Assembly (NCBI GenBank): GCA_026874595.1 | Contig: CM049310.1 | Span: 76,747,056 to 76,811,055, forward strand | Source: Sipunculus nudus | Lineage: Eukaryota > Annelida > Sipuncula > Golfingiida > Sipunculidae | DNA: 64,000 nucleotides | Direction of reading: 5' to 3' | Shown here: one piece after another, positions 15,832 through 28,960 of the stretch | How positions within the stretch are numbered: position 1 is the stretch's first letter | How the letters are laid out: every line of letters starts with the position of its first letter | Translations under genes and position numbers: made by a program | Notes under the pieces: generated by a model | Told to the model about the DNA's origin: nothing | What the model saw: only the letters and a program-made list of their open reading frames with translations | The model's database searches: none

Positions 15832-17245
15832 TATAAAGAGAAAGCTTAAGCGGGACCTAAACAATAAGCAAGTAGACAGACACAAGCAAGGATATAAGAT
15901 ATAGATATACATACCTGGAGAGATACACACACACACTTCATTAATATTTGTACAACTTAAAAGGATATGGTCCTGGCAAAAACCGCGATGTAAATATAGA
16001 AGAAAACCTTTTCGTTTTAACATTTTAATTTAGGTATATATAACATACTGTTATATTAATTTAACACAGTAAAAAGCAAGTCTGAGAGTGAGTCTGAAAT
16101 TAAATTGATATTATAAAATTATTCAGGGAATCACTGAAATAATGCAAAATGCATCATATAATTCAATAAATGAATTATTTAAAGATACAAAATCACAGCA
16201 TAAATCAGCCAATTTATTTGCAGCTCGAGTTTACGTCATCAGTAATATTTTAAAAATAAATATATGAAAATAAATTTGAACGGGTAGATTAATTGCTTAT
16301 GTATATATATTGGAAAACTTTTCTACAGGCACTCTGTGTTTCTTGGAATCCTATCTCAGATTTACACGTGAACTATAAAATGATTTTACTACCTTTTGTC
16401 AACAGTAAATAAAAATTAATCAAAACTAAAAGTTATCATATTTAAATGTTTAATTTTTCTACAGTTCAAGCAAGAAATCTCTATTATAATATAAGCACCA
16501 ACTGCGTATAAAATTCAAAAGTATATATGTTAGTTTATTTGTGTTCGACCTGCTGATATATATATATAAATAATTAAAATATATTATCAATTATGATTAA
16601 TATTGATTTATAAATATATATATATATATATATTAATAATCATCTGGCACATCTGTTGGATTCTGTTCTATTCAGAATTGTTATTAATTATTTATTATTG
16701 ATTCAGATTTTTATATGGGAATGAGATGATTAGCTTTTGTCAATTATAAGTGATTAGCCCTGGGCAGTGGCAGAAACCTGAACCAAGTTTCATCATGTCG
16801 GAAGGTTAGATTGAACAATATATATAGTGGATAGGCTTATACACGCATATGTATTAGAATATATATATATATATAAAATATATATCAGGTTTTTTATCAG
16901 TGAGAAGATCAATAACCTAAATTTAAATGATTCTCTGTCGGTGACCTCGGGGATCAAGACTCTTTAAAGCTGACCAGGCCTGACGGGAAGGAGGGCCGTG
17001 ACCTCAAAACAGGACATCCAGGTTAACCTCATCAGTGCTTTCGAAACCTGCCATGGTATCTGGACTCGGGCACTTACGTCACCATGTACATGCGGTCTGG
17101 TAAATTACTCCGTGAATCCCCCATACAAGGTCAAGTAAACGTATTCTAAATCTCATTATATTACCATATAACATAATTGCCTATGAAAAAAATATTACTA
17201 TAGATTTTACATAAAATAAGCCCAATCCCTGGAAGAAAAACATTT
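15481..17245. other. Intergenic AT-rich DNA with long TA microsatellites
   Basis: Two (TA)n tracts at about 15693-15740 and 15785-15826, separated by a TTTA repeat, then shorter TA tracts near 16557, 16616 and 16859. No gene seen; open frames are translations of the TA repeats. Confidence 0.8.
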
Positions 17246-17587
17246 TTTTCCCCACTAAAAACATGAGGTTGTGTGGTTTGTTCAAGAACTATTGGCACAT
17301 CCATGAGCACTGTCAACTCGGCAGTGACGTCAGACACTTGGAAATCCCCTTTGACTAAAAATTCTAGATCTCAGTAAAAGCACAATATTTCTGCCACCGT
17401 CAGTCCCAACTTTTCAGCAGAAAATTAAAACAACATGCATTACTAGATCTGAGTTGTTGATAAAATCCAGTCCATGGTGTCACATGTGTACCAGCCAATC
17501 AAATCAGGTCAAAGTCTTGGATCTGGATGAAATCCTCCCATTCACACAACAGACGCACGTGGAATAGGTTTACTTAACCTACAAGGC
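17246..17587 (-). repeat. Dispersed repeat R1, minus copy (right arm)
   Basis: Inverted relative to 12930-13178, sharing CCACTAAAAACATGAGGTTG, CACATCCATGAGCAC, GCATTACTAGATCTGAGTTG, CAAAGTCTTGGATCTGGATG, AAATCCTCCCATTCACAC and GGTTTACTTAACCTACAAGG. It carries about 85 extra bases (about 17308-17395) absent from the other copy. Confidence 0.85.
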
Positions 17588-17952
17588 TGGTTTTTGGACT
17601 GTGGGGAGTTCAGAGTTGACCCCTGCTGTTAGGGTGACCAGGTGACGATATATGGAGATGGACTTCAGGGGTATTGGTCTGCTAGGGTGCAGCTGTACTT
17701 GCAGCTGATTCTGTTTTGGTGTGGTGCATTGTGGGAAGGTTACAGAATCATCTGACCACACCAGTCTACCCGGAATAATTCTTTTTTTTTTTTTCAGATG
17801 GGTACCAGTCTACAATATAATTGACGGCGGTGCCACCCCACCGTTGGCATGCAAAATTCTCTGTGGCCACGCCTCGTAAATGCCCTCACCCCTTCTGCTT
17901 TAGGTCTCGAAGTGTCGGGAACGCTGTCTAATGTGTCCTAGGATGGGTCATT

Positions 17953-18260
17953 GCCTCCGCCAGGAGGACATGGGGCCATCCCCGTTTGGATGTGTGTTTG
18001 TGTTTGTTCACAACATAACTCAATCAACGCAATCATGAACGGAATCGCACGACAATTTCATGGCATTTCGGGAATAGGCCAATAAAGGAGCGATTAGAAT
18101 TTGGCGTGGATCATAAACATGATCTGGATTCAGGAAGGAGGATATTCTCAAATGTACAGTAGCTTATTCACGAATGAACCTGGGAATATCGGCCGAATGA
18201 GCGAATGTAAACACGGTTTCGGGAGCAGCCCACTATAGGGACCCCCCACATGGCGGAGGC
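17953..18260. mobile_element. 308-bp element with GCCTCCGCCA inverted ends
   Basis: GCCTCCGCCA at 17953-17962 is mirrored exactly by TGGCGGAGGC at 18251-18260. Between them is complex sequence including GGAATAGGCCAATAAAGGAG and no coding frame. Short perfect ends and size suggest a non-autonomous DNA element, but no second copy or clear target duplication was seen. Confidence 0.45.
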
Positions 18261-19499
18261 TTGCATTCCTTAGAACGCAGATTTCTAATTTCCAAATTTT
18301 CTGATGAAGTCAGCATTATTTGCGAAGGTTCTATCGCATGCAGGCGTCATCTATCAGAAAATACGCCCATGTCATGCAACTCGAAAAATACCGTCGGGAT
18401 CCCAAATAAGAACTAGTTACATTCTAATTTATTATAAACATCGTACCTGGTAAGTGAATGAAACATTAGGAGAAATGTATCTGTAGAGACAAAAGCTAAG
18501 TCTGTAAATTTGCAATATTTAATCTAATATTATAGATGTACTACACCTGTACCTTGGAAATAACCAAAAACTTACATTACAGATTTGAAAATTAACCCCC
18601 AAATGAAAATATTATAAAGAACGAGTTTGTGATAAGCAAATCCAAACTTCTGTTTAAAGTATTTATTTAAATGCATTGCGTGGCATTATATATATTTATA
18701 TTGACGGTGAAACCCATGCAGAATCACAATATGGTCTATAAATAGGGATTTCAATATTTTCTATACATCGACTTGACAAACTCTGAGAGTGGGGGGGGGG
18801 GGGGGGGTTATGGTCTGACCAGCTAACAAAATGTTCGAAACTATGTGTGATTGTAACAGGTATTTAGGAAATCATTAAAGAATTAAATATGAAACATTAA
18901 TCATAAATGTGAGATTTACAGAATATATGTGACATTATATGGAATAATGAGAAAGAATATAAAATATATATTGTATTAGCACCAACTAGAACATTAGCAT
19001 TCAATTAAGGCATATATAGTATCATATCTTTACCAATGATATGTAGTTTTATTGTTTACTGTGTAAAATGAGAGTTTTAATTAAAATATGATTTGACCCT
19101 AAGCATAAAATACCGGTAACATGTTCTGAGCAATCTTTGTTAGTTCGCTAAATATATTTTGAAATATTCTTTCCTCTGTGAGATAAGGTTATATCTTTAG
19201 AAACAGAGCAAAATTTCTAATTAATATATCATTGAAATGAATTAAACTTAATTTTTCATATGAAATTTTCAGAACATGTTCAGGTTTCCCACATGCTTTC
19301 TAGTTATAAAACTTCCACTTATTTTGTTCGGAGCTAGACCTGCAAGGCCGTTAGAAATTATATACTGAAACTAAAGTATGTAAGATGGAACTTAAAGGTG
19401 CCCATTCACCTACCTTTTGAAAAAGAATTTATGTGTTTTCTGGCTTCCTCTGTGTATATATTAACGTAATAAGGATAATTCTGGTCATGAAAAGTTCAT
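18261..19499. other. Intergenic AT-rich sequence
   Basis: A poly-G run at about 18790-18807; otherwise nothing recognised. Confidence 0.6.
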
Positions 19500-19640
19500 A
19501 TAATGCCTCCGTGTATGATGTATGAACTTGTTCATCAACGTGTTTTAAACACAGCTTTGTTGACAAACGGGAAGAACATATAACCTAAGGTGATAGAAAG
19601 GTTACTTGTTGCAAAACGCCATTTGCAAAGCTCTGTTTTA
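19500..19640 (+). repeat. Dispersed repeat R2, plus copy
   Basis: Contains GTTTTAAACACAGC, GTTGACAAACGG and TTGCAAAACGCCATTTGCAA. The inverted copy at about 22412-22570 has the same blocks in reverse order (CTTGCAAATGGCGTTTTGCA, CCGTTTGTCAACA, TGTGTTTTAACA). Confidence 0.7.
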
Positions 19641-19831
19641 TCTGACTTGCCACCAGATGCCATTTTTGAATCTGTTTTGATTATTTTGGCGGGCCCCCAC
19701 ATATTATAAACATGTTGGTATAAACAAAATAAGCAGCCTATGTGCGATGATAGCCTATTTGTATAAAATCCCCAAGTTTAATAGTTTATTTAGTTTATAA
19801 ACCAAATCAGATACTGAACGACATCAACTGA

Positions 19832-19902
19832 GTCATGGAGAGTGCCTTGATTAGTTATAATAAATATATGTACAATCCAGGTAAAATAAATAAGTTTATA
19901 AA
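19832..19902 (+). mobile_element. SINE family S1, 3'-end fragment
   Basis: The sequence GGAGAGTGCCTTGATTAG, then TTATAATAA, CAATCCAGGTAAAATAAATA and AGTTTATAA matches the 3' third of the S1 copy at 46319 almost base for base. No tRNA head lies upstream. This is the 5'-truncated form expected from incomplete reverse transcription. Confidence 0.7.
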
Positions 19903-20199
19903 TCAATATCAACATCTGGCAAAGATGACAGCCGCATAAAGATAACTATATTACAATCTACGTCACAATAATTATTTGGACATTAGAGTGAATTTATGGC
20001 AAGGATACCGTTTTACAATTCACTGGTTTGGACAATTCTTATGTTTGAACTTGACTCCTTTGAGTCTGAAAATGTTATGCTCAGATGCCATGTTCTTGAT
20101 CACATTAGGTTTTGTCTGATATGTTCACTCCCTGCACAGTGTTCACGTTACAGTCGTTCCTTTACCCATTTCACTAAATCACTGTCTTCCATATAGCAG

Positions 20200-22411
20200 T
20201 GTTTGCTGGGTATCGCCACCGGAAAACTGGCGCAGGACCAAGAGTGTTAGGACCCATGTATGTTGGATAACGTAGGTCAGACCAGGTTTAAACTAGCTAT
20301 ACTTTAGTGTAAAGAGTGGACTCAGATAAAGGACTAAGGAACAATAGTGAATTTAGCTTCCTGTACAGTTTTACTGGGAGTGGTTGGTGCAGTAACGACA
20401 ACATATAATGGACGCTCTTATTAATGTATTCTATTCAAGAATTTCAACCGTATTTGGCCAAATTTTTCTATTCTCAACAGGGTTCTGACAATTCTTATCG
20501 CGTTCACTGAACAATTCCCGTGAAAGCAGCGCGAGCAAATAACTGATCAGGAAATATTATAAGAGATTAAGAAATAAATTGATTAAAATAAGAAATTAAG
20601 CATGCATCACAGGGGTAACATAAACACGGTTATCCATGAAATGTGTTAACATGCGGCTGAAAGCAATAAATTCAGATATCATATGCTGAATGACAATCAT
20701 TTCCCAATTCATTATGAACACACACATTCATGTTAGTTTAAGGAAGCCGAAAAAAAGACGACAGAAGTAGAATATTGTAACATTTAACCTATTGTTTATG
20801 TAATATGTAGCTTAAGACTTAAATTGAACCAAACGTCGACTTTGACTTGAACGTTTTAGATACGACAAACATTTACTTTTAAATTGCTCGCGCCCTAAAG
20901 ACTTTAATAAATCAAACCAAAAAGTAAAATTATTGTTGTTTTATAAACTGACAGAAATATAGTTTACCATAATGGTTAAGATAACGTTTTTAAATAATGT
21001 TCTCACGGTCCTCGCATTTGCTCCGGGGAAACCATGTCAGAGGCCTTTAACAGCAATACGATATACAGATATAAGCCTGGAGAGGTTTACTACAATATAT
21101 ACTACTTGCCTTATAGAACTGCACTAAAAACAAAGTTCTCTGGCTCAGCGGTTTGGGTTGTGAACAAGAGCTAAAGAAGCTCTAACGGACGCGTTTTATT
21201 GCCCTGTTTACGCTTCATATCTCACTCAGTAACCACTATATATCAGCCAAAGTACTAAACCTACCCACCAACAACCAAACGAATTGAATTTAAGGCCACG
21301 CGGGAAGACAGGCTCGCTGAAAATCTTTATACGGGCGGGTCCCTTCAAATGAAATTCTTCTCGCCATAGCCGCCCTGGATTAACAATATGACGTCATATT
21401 CTTAAATACATTTTGAAATAAGAACCAAACTACTAAAATCGTGAAAACGCTTTATGGTTCGTTTTATAAGCAGCATAGGGCGGGTTACAATGTTTTGCTG
21501 TATTTCAGGACCTAGTTACATTTGTTGTATTCTTTGTTATATGTTGAATCCTGATCCGCCAAGTATCTGACAAAGAACCAATTATTACTTTATTGCCAAA
21601 TTTCTAAAATAAACCATAACAAACTTAAGTTCAATTATATAATAGCACCATAACGGTATGTGTAAAATAAAGCCCGCTTGACGATCACCCTTCCAACACG
21701 ACCACCCACTTATGCATGACAATCACACATATAAAGCATAAATAATTATGTCTGGTGACTGAAGCGGGAGGAAGCATTTAACGCCAGCGCTGAGCAACCG
21801 CTAAAAAGGATCTGTTCCCCCCGAGCATAAACTTATTTAAGTCAGGATGTTTTGACTATTACTACAACCGATGTCTTATAAATGAAAAGGGATTTCCCTT
21901 TGTTTCTCGTATTATATTCGGCTAACACAAAACATGTCTCCTCACCAGGTCACGACAAAGCAGTCGTGTAGGACACCAGTTATAATTTTTTCCCGAACTT
22001 GTACGCGGACTTGGAGGTTAGGCCTCGAGCAATCAAACCCGAGGCCATGTCTTTAATTGCTTAAACCTGGCAGTTATAACTATTAGGACGGTGTCACGTC
22101 AAACTGCCGAAAGGACTTGCAATACTGCAGCTTTGATTAATTATTCACCTGGGGCTAAATATACTAGTATATAATTAAACAAGAAAGTAACAATTCATAT
22201 GTTAACTAACAAATAAAAAATGAGACTATTGCGATATCTGATGGCTAGTAACTAAAGTTAATCCCTTGAACATTGTATAAATAAATAAAACCAGAAATCA
22301 CCGATCCAACCACGCACAGGGTGTTTGTTTTGTTTATATGCACGTGTTTATAACATGGGGGGGGGGGCAAAATAATCCAGACATTAAAGAAAAAGAAGGT
22401 TAATAAGAACC
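20200..22411. other. Intergenic, low-repeat complex sequence
   Basis: This roughly 2.2-kb stretch is unusual for the window in having no microsatellite, homopolymer run or recognised element. Parts at about 20470-20560, 21000-21060, 21290-21400 and 21760-22080 are complex and GC-moderate. No open frame of interest and no known motif. Confidence 0.4.
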
Positions 22412-22570
22412 AGAGTCTTGCAAATGGCGTTTTGCAACTAAAGTGACCTTTGACCTTTAGCATATATGCTACATGCCCGCCAGCTTTGGTTCTCCGTTTG
22501 TCAACACTGTTGTGTTTTAACAGACAGCTTGTAGATAAACAAGCTTACAAATCCATCACAGAAGCGTAAG
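22412..22570 (-). repeat. Dispersed repeat R2, minus copy
   Basis: Inverted partner of 19500-19640; the best block is a 20-base match around CAAATGGCGTTTTGCAAC. Divergence rises toward the far end. Confidence 0.65.
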
Positions 22571-23879
22571 AAAACGTTTCTTAACAGAAATTACCTAGAG
22601 ATCATTCTAATTTATAGGCAGAGTAAACAAAAATGACATAAATTCTATGGAAAATGTAGACGAATAGCCAGCTTTAATAATTTAAATTTACCTATAAACG
22701 TAGTTTTAGATTATTTTTATTGGATTCAGGCTAGAATTTGTACACTCGATTACTCGATTTCCAGAGTCGAAAAGGTGAACCTGGATTGGAAATTCAAGGA
22801 ATCTGATTCCGACGTTGATTCGAAGGGCCTGGAGCCCTGGACTCGGACTCGGTTAGTGTGAACTGGACCACAACACTTCGACAAAATACGGTTGCTTATT
22901 TTCTGTTGCTATTTCGTCTGCAGAAATCTCAGCCTAGTGGCCCCGGCCAAGGCCGTCCAAGACTAACTTTGTTAAATGCTACTATAATGCCGCACTAAAG
23001 CATCGTATATTTATGTTTATTTTACTTTGTCTTGTATGTTTTTTTTTTTCTACCTGCATATATTGTAATTATATGCTGCAATACCACAAAAGTCCTCACC
23101 TACATATAAATGTATAAATGTATTCCATAAAAGTATCATATCATAATCTCTTGTATCAGTACAATTTTTCCATTTGTCATTTATCAAAGAAATATTTATT
23201 TAACATATATCTATATAGGTCTTCAATAATTTTGCCATATTTCTACTACATAGGCCTATTAACAGGGGAATATACACACATGCACAAATTTGTTAATTAT
23301 GATTACTTTGGGTAAAACAGTGCCTGAAAATATTTTATTAATACATTACGAGAATTAATGTCAGTGAAAGTGAGGTAATTATCAATTATTAGTAATCGTT
23401 AATACTCCCGGAGTAAAAAGTACAAATACCCAAATTCAGATATTCCGATATTCAGACGCCTGAATTGAAAGCGAGACTGGTTATTAGCTTAGCTCCTTTG
23501 CTGCTATAGCAACTGTTGCGCTGACTATATGGCCAAAGGTGCAAATTGAAATGGGACAAATTGTGCCTGAGGCACGTCTAAGAGAGTAATGTGGTTTTCT
23601 TATGGCCCATTAACTGTTCTAAAGGGACAAACAGCCTGACGCAGTTACCATAAGCTTCCCAAAGGACGCTTCCCCGTTAAGTGGTGCATATACGGTAGCC
23701 AGAAAACGTGTTATATAAGCGCTGGGCCCGTTCTCATGCCTGACGCATGTATAAATTTTTACGTGGCGTTACTGGTGTAAATATTAAATATAACTGTCAG
23801 GCAACACAAAAGACATGCAACCCACACACATATGTACATACACAACCCACTCTCCTCTTCCACGTTCTCTCTGACTCTG

Positions 23880-23940
<61 letters not shown>

Positions 23941-25424
23941 CATTTGTCTGTTCAATTGGGAAAAGGATTTGATTTTTTTTTTAATTATTAAAATCTCAAT
24001 TACAGTTATGTTATGATCATGCGACTAAGAAGTCAAATCATTCCCATATCCTTTGCCACATCTCTCCGTGTCACTTCAATTATCCCAGCTTCGAAACTGC
24101 TGACTATAAAGTAGTGAATTAAGAATTAACCAAAAGTTCCATAATATATCCTACTTAAAGACGTGAATATGATTTACAGACGTGCGATTGGTCACCCATC
24201 GGCCTTAATTATTCAAGTTTCTTCTCGGCCGATACGGGCCCAATCGTCACCAAACTGATTCATTCCCCAAAGGCATATCAAGGGAATTTTGTTACAATTA
24301 TCGAGACCCACGCCAGTTTGGATGTGAAAAAATAATGAAGTGTCAACCACGTTCATGACCGGATTATGTATTAAGTAAGGCAGGTAGGACAGAGGCCTCT
24401 GGGATATTTCGGTTCGTTCAACACACGTTGCATCATGGGATTGCAAACACAGTGATTTGTCTCACACAATTAAACAACTAAATATGTGCCAAGCTGACTA
24501 AATGAAATGTAATACAACACTTTAAAAAAATATGTGACAATTATACTGTGCTTCAGTTGAGAAATTAGTCGTTGTTTATGATATGTGTTTCCGCTCCTTG
24601 CAGTTTTGTAGCTCATTTGTCAATAGACCAAGCTTCCATATGGGCGACTACAAAGGGCTCCTTTCCCAAGCGGCTGGCTCAAGCGGGTAATTATACAACA
24701 GGCTTTGATTGAGGTATTATTATCTTTTAGAAAACTGACTTAAATACACAGCGTTCAGGGAAAAATAACTTTTTCCTAGCGGTATATCATAGAACAAGTG
24801 ACTGAAAATCAATAGTACCATAAAACATATGATTAGTATTTACGGTAATAAGCTTTACAATTGGTGTTTCGAGGTTTGCAGGACCGTGTAGGGCAACGCC
24901 ATCTGGCGTGCAAGTGTTGAAACAGGTCACAGTTAACGCTGTAAGAGGGGGAGATGTGTTACTATTAAAGATGAATTTATTGACGCCCTCTTTCAAGGCA
25001 TTTAGGATTGTTTTACCTCATGGATATCTAGGCCTTTGATTCTCAGAAAGTCTTAGATTCTTAAGATACGTAGATGCTGTAATTTCTCTAAACTCGGCAT
25101 TGTCATTTTTAAAGCCGCGCATGTGCCTCGTGCAGTTGTTGCTTCAGTCCTCACTTTTGTACAAGATATGCTTGGCAAGTCTTACAAGGATAGCATCTAT
25201 AAGTGCCAATGCTAGTAGGATGATTATGAAGACAACAACATAATAAAAATGATTTTTATTTGTTTATAGGATCCTATTCCGTTATCTGGTGTCTTTTGAC
25301 TAATTATGTGACAAACGAAAAAGGCCACCGGCATCCAAAGTGCGGGGACATGCCAAATTTCAGAGCAATTCATGGAGCCATTTATCCATTGCACTGTTCC
25401 TTTTGCACTGTCAACAACGTACCC

Positions 25425-25491
<67 letters not shown>

Positions 25492-26213
25492 AATTTCTGC
25501 ATTTGTTAGGGGTTCAAGGTTTTTGGTCAAATCGTGAGGCTTGACAGAGATATACAACTTATCTTTAATCTCTATGAAGCATGCCCATTTGTGTGTGTAT
25601 GTGATTCTCTTCCCTAATGAATATTTAACATCCTTGCCGGTGTTGAATCCTCTAGCCTCTCATGCCACACATAATTAATACACACATTAATTTATACCAT
25701 GAGGCCCAGTATATACTCCCTGAAGCAACCTCCAAACAAAATGAAGGCACCAAGGATCAAGTCGGATGGCATGTTATATAAAACGCCCTACAATATTATG
25801 TTACCTCCCCTTCCTGGATTACCTTTTCTTGACTTCCACAGTGCTTATCTTCTGACTTTTCTTTTCAGAACTACTGCCGGCAGGCGACAAGAGGTCGGGG
25901 TTATCTCGCTAGATGTTGCGACTTCTTGGCCCTTGCTGGAGTTGCGGGGCTCAGTGGATGTCATATAGATTTGAAGTGAAGGTTTTCTGCGCACATTTAA
26001 GTAGACCTTTGTGTCGTCATTGGCCTCGCGAGGACGTGGGTATGGGCCTCCATATATCTCACGGACTCTGTATATTGTCCATGGTGGCTACGGCACCCAA
26101 ACCTAAATTTATTTAGGTGAATTCATTTTCTTTTCCTAGTTTCCTGAACTTGCTTACATGGATTTTTAAAGCAGCTTAATTTTAAGCAAGGGGTCCCTTA
26201 TATATGTTCATGA

Positions 26214-26263
<50 letters not shown>

Positions 26264-27173
26264 TCTCTCTCTCTCTCATACACACACCTGTTACAGTGTA
26301 TAGTTATGGTATCACAATATCGAAAACGAAATAAACATTTTTTTTACGGTAAACCTCAAATTACACTCATGCAGTTTGAATCAGGTCGGGGCAGCGATTT
26401 TACGTCATAAAATATCTCACCTAACCCTTGGTCCCTGTCTCTGTCTGTCTCTGTCTCTCTCCCTGTCTCTCTATGTGAACATGACATTGAAAACGAAATT
26501 TATTGTGCGTAATTAACGTGTAATGTTTTTGTGTGATTCTTAACTTGCACATGAGCAAATTTAAAACAACTGGAGGCAGCGGTTTCAAATTATATAATCA
26601 CTCCCACTCTATAATCACTCTCTTCCTATAAATTACGGCAAATTCTCTCTCACACACATCCCTTTGTCTGTCTTTCCCTCTCACATCCCTCGGTCTGTCT
26701 GTCTGTTTGTCTCTGTCTGTCTCTCTGTCTGTCTGTCTGTTTCTCTGTCTCTTTTAATCTCACGAATGTCTTATGAGACCTCTGGCAGTTTAATAAACAT
26801 CGCGTCGGATTATCGATTTTTCGGTTGGCGGAGTCAGAACCAGAGGTCAGCAGACAGTCGATGTTACCAGAGAGACAGGCTGACCTCGCCCCGGGTGGCG
26901 CTCACATCTAATGAATAACCCGTGACGGGAGCCCTGTATTACACGCAAAAAGCGGAGAGTCCTAACTGGTCTGTCCACCTGTATGTTGGTACACCGCTGT
27001 CCTGGTTGGGGTAGGTCCTGCGTAATAACGGAACCGTTGGAACTTAACGTGGTAAAGATAAGTTAACAAGATAACTTTTTTTTTTAATCTTGAAGTGACA
27101 TTTAACATTAAAGTGCCTTTTCATGTTTCTTTATGTCTTTGATGCCACTTCAGTGGTTTCTGATGACACGGAT
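22571..27173. other. Intergenic DNA with several CT microsatellites
   Basis: Holds (CT)n at 23882-23937, (CT)n at about 25431-25481 running into GTGTGTG, interrupted (CT)n at about 26214-26277, and CTGT/CTCT-rich sequence at about 26435-26475 and 26660-26755. A GACTC/GATTC-rich segment lies at about 22745-22860. Open frames here translate the CT tracts (Leu-Ser repeats) and are not genes. Confidence 0.8.
23882..23937. repeat. CT microsatellite
   Basis: Pure CT tract of about 28 units; a plus-strand frame over it gives only Leu-Ser repeats. Confidence 0.95.
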
Positions 27174-27318
27174 CAGAAGCGGATCCGGGGGAGGGGTCCA
27201 GGGGGTCCGTCCCCCCCCCCCCCCTCCTGTCAGCAGCCTCAATTTTTTTTAAGGTTTTGTCATTACCGTACCTGTGTTGGACCCCCCCTCCCTTTTCCTG
27301 TACATGGATCCGCCCCTG
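27174..27318. mobile_element. MITE with CAG..GCGGATCCGG termini, copy 3
   Basis: The left end CAGAAGCGGATCCGGGG pairs with ATGGATCCGCCCCTG at the right. 145 bp, with an internal poly-C run at about 27209-27222. Flanking 5-mers CGGAT and GGGAT match in four of five positions. Related to 5788-6003 and 9624-9872. Confidence 0.7.
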
Positions 27319-28084
27319 GGGATTCTGATAGTGTAAGGCTCTTCAATAAAACAAGAATCTTCGGTGCATATGTTTACGTCGCCGCAGTGGCATCTCCCAT
27401 TTGCCAGGGAATAGTACTATAGTTTGTTACATGGTGGGGTGCCCATTGAAATTTGACAATACTTTCATAAACTCGCATATTTATTCAAAAAAGGTTTTAA
27501 GCAATTGGGCACAGGCCTAATTAACGAGGAATAATTTACAACTTTACCTTGCAAAATATAAATACTTAAGCGAACAATGAAATCAATACCTGATAAAACG
27601 AGTCAATTTTTTACAACATCTGAAGGTTGGAGGTCGTGGTCACTGTAGTCATATGCTCAAACAACTACACTCATTAGCGTCCTGATTGGTTGTTTGTGTC
27701 ATAAATATTAAAAAAAAATGTAATTGTCAAAGTGATGCTGCCAGCCCATGAGAGACGCCACTTCACTTAGCCACAAGATACAGCAGTTCCAGAAGGTTGC
27801 AAAATAAAATTTTTTTTTGTTTGTTATTATCTCATATTGGCCTTTTGGTCCATCATCAGCTGTGCATTCAAACTATGTTAATATTTGAGTTTTGGAGAAT
27901 AATCAACAAAATGCAATGGGCACCTACTGGTGGAAAAGACTGTAGTAGTCGAGTTGTCGACTATATATATTTCATAGCGAACCTATGGATTGTTTACTGT
28001 ATAAGATTGTTTGATGAATATGTGATGGTAGGGGTCCACTACTAGGTTAAACTTGGGTTGTCCACACGACGACCTTGAGCAACT

Positions 28085-28960
28085 CTTTTAATATGCAAAT
28101 TGGGGCCGCCATTGACAAAAATTCTATTTTCTTCGATATCTCAAGAACTAACCATGATAATTGGTTGAATATTGTGTCTTAACCTAGTTTTCATGGTCCA
28201 GGATTCTAATGAAACCATGATAACGATGGTTTTGTCAGTTTTTTTAAATTTAAATATGCAAATCAGGGCCGGCGTTGATAAAAATTCTACCTTCCCCAAT
28301 ATCTTAAGAATTAACCATGATAACTGCTCAAACATTGTGCCAAACCCTATGTTTTCATTGTCAAAAATTCAAGTGAAATCATAATAACAACGGTTTAGTT
28401 CATATTTTAAATTAAGATATGCAAATTAGGGCAGCCATTGATGAAAACTCAACTTTCTTCGATATCTCCAGAACCGACCAAGATAACTGGTTAAACATTG
28501 TGGTTGGCCTAGGTTTTCATGGTCAAAGATCCTAATGAAACACTGTTAACAACGATTTTTTTTTTCGTATATAAAATTTCAATATGCAAATTAGGGCCGG
28601 CAATGACGAAAAGTCTACTGTCTTCGATATCTGCAGAACTATACATGATAATTTGTCAAACATTGTGTCTAGACCTAGGTTTTTATGGTCAAATATTATA
28701 AAGAAACCATAAAAGCTTCGGTTTAGTCCATATTTTAAATGTTAATATGCAAATTAGGGCCGCCATTGGTGGAGATTCTAATTTCTTATTATGTATCAAG
28801 AACTAATCTTGATAAATGGACAAACAATGTATCTAGACTTAGGTTTTAATGATCAAAGCTTCAAGTGAAACTATGTTAACAAATGTTTCAGCCGTGTTTT
28901 AAGATTTAAAATGCATTGATCAGACCACCTTTTTTCAATTTATCAGCTAGAAACCATGGT
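28085..28960 (+). repeat. ~163-bp tandem array with an octamer motif in each unit
   Basis: Five units are anchored by ATATGCAAAT at 28091, 28254, 28417, 28582 and 28745 (spacing 163, 163, 165, 163), with a sixth, decayed unit near 28905. After the anchor each unit has GGGCCG(C/G)(C/G)(A/G)TTGA, then CTTCGATATCT, GAACTAACCATGATAA(C/T)TGGT, AACATTGTG and GTTTTCATGGTC.A. Units are diverged but collinear. The exact octamer ATGCAAAT is intact in all five clear units. Open frames crossing it have repeated, non-conserved peptides. Confidence 0.93.

Noticed and set aside
15686-15904. Tyr-Ile repeat open frames over TA tracts (also at 33.6, 39.7 and 58.1 kb) and Leu-Ser frames over CT tracts
   Set aside because: Pure translations of dinucleotide microsatellites.
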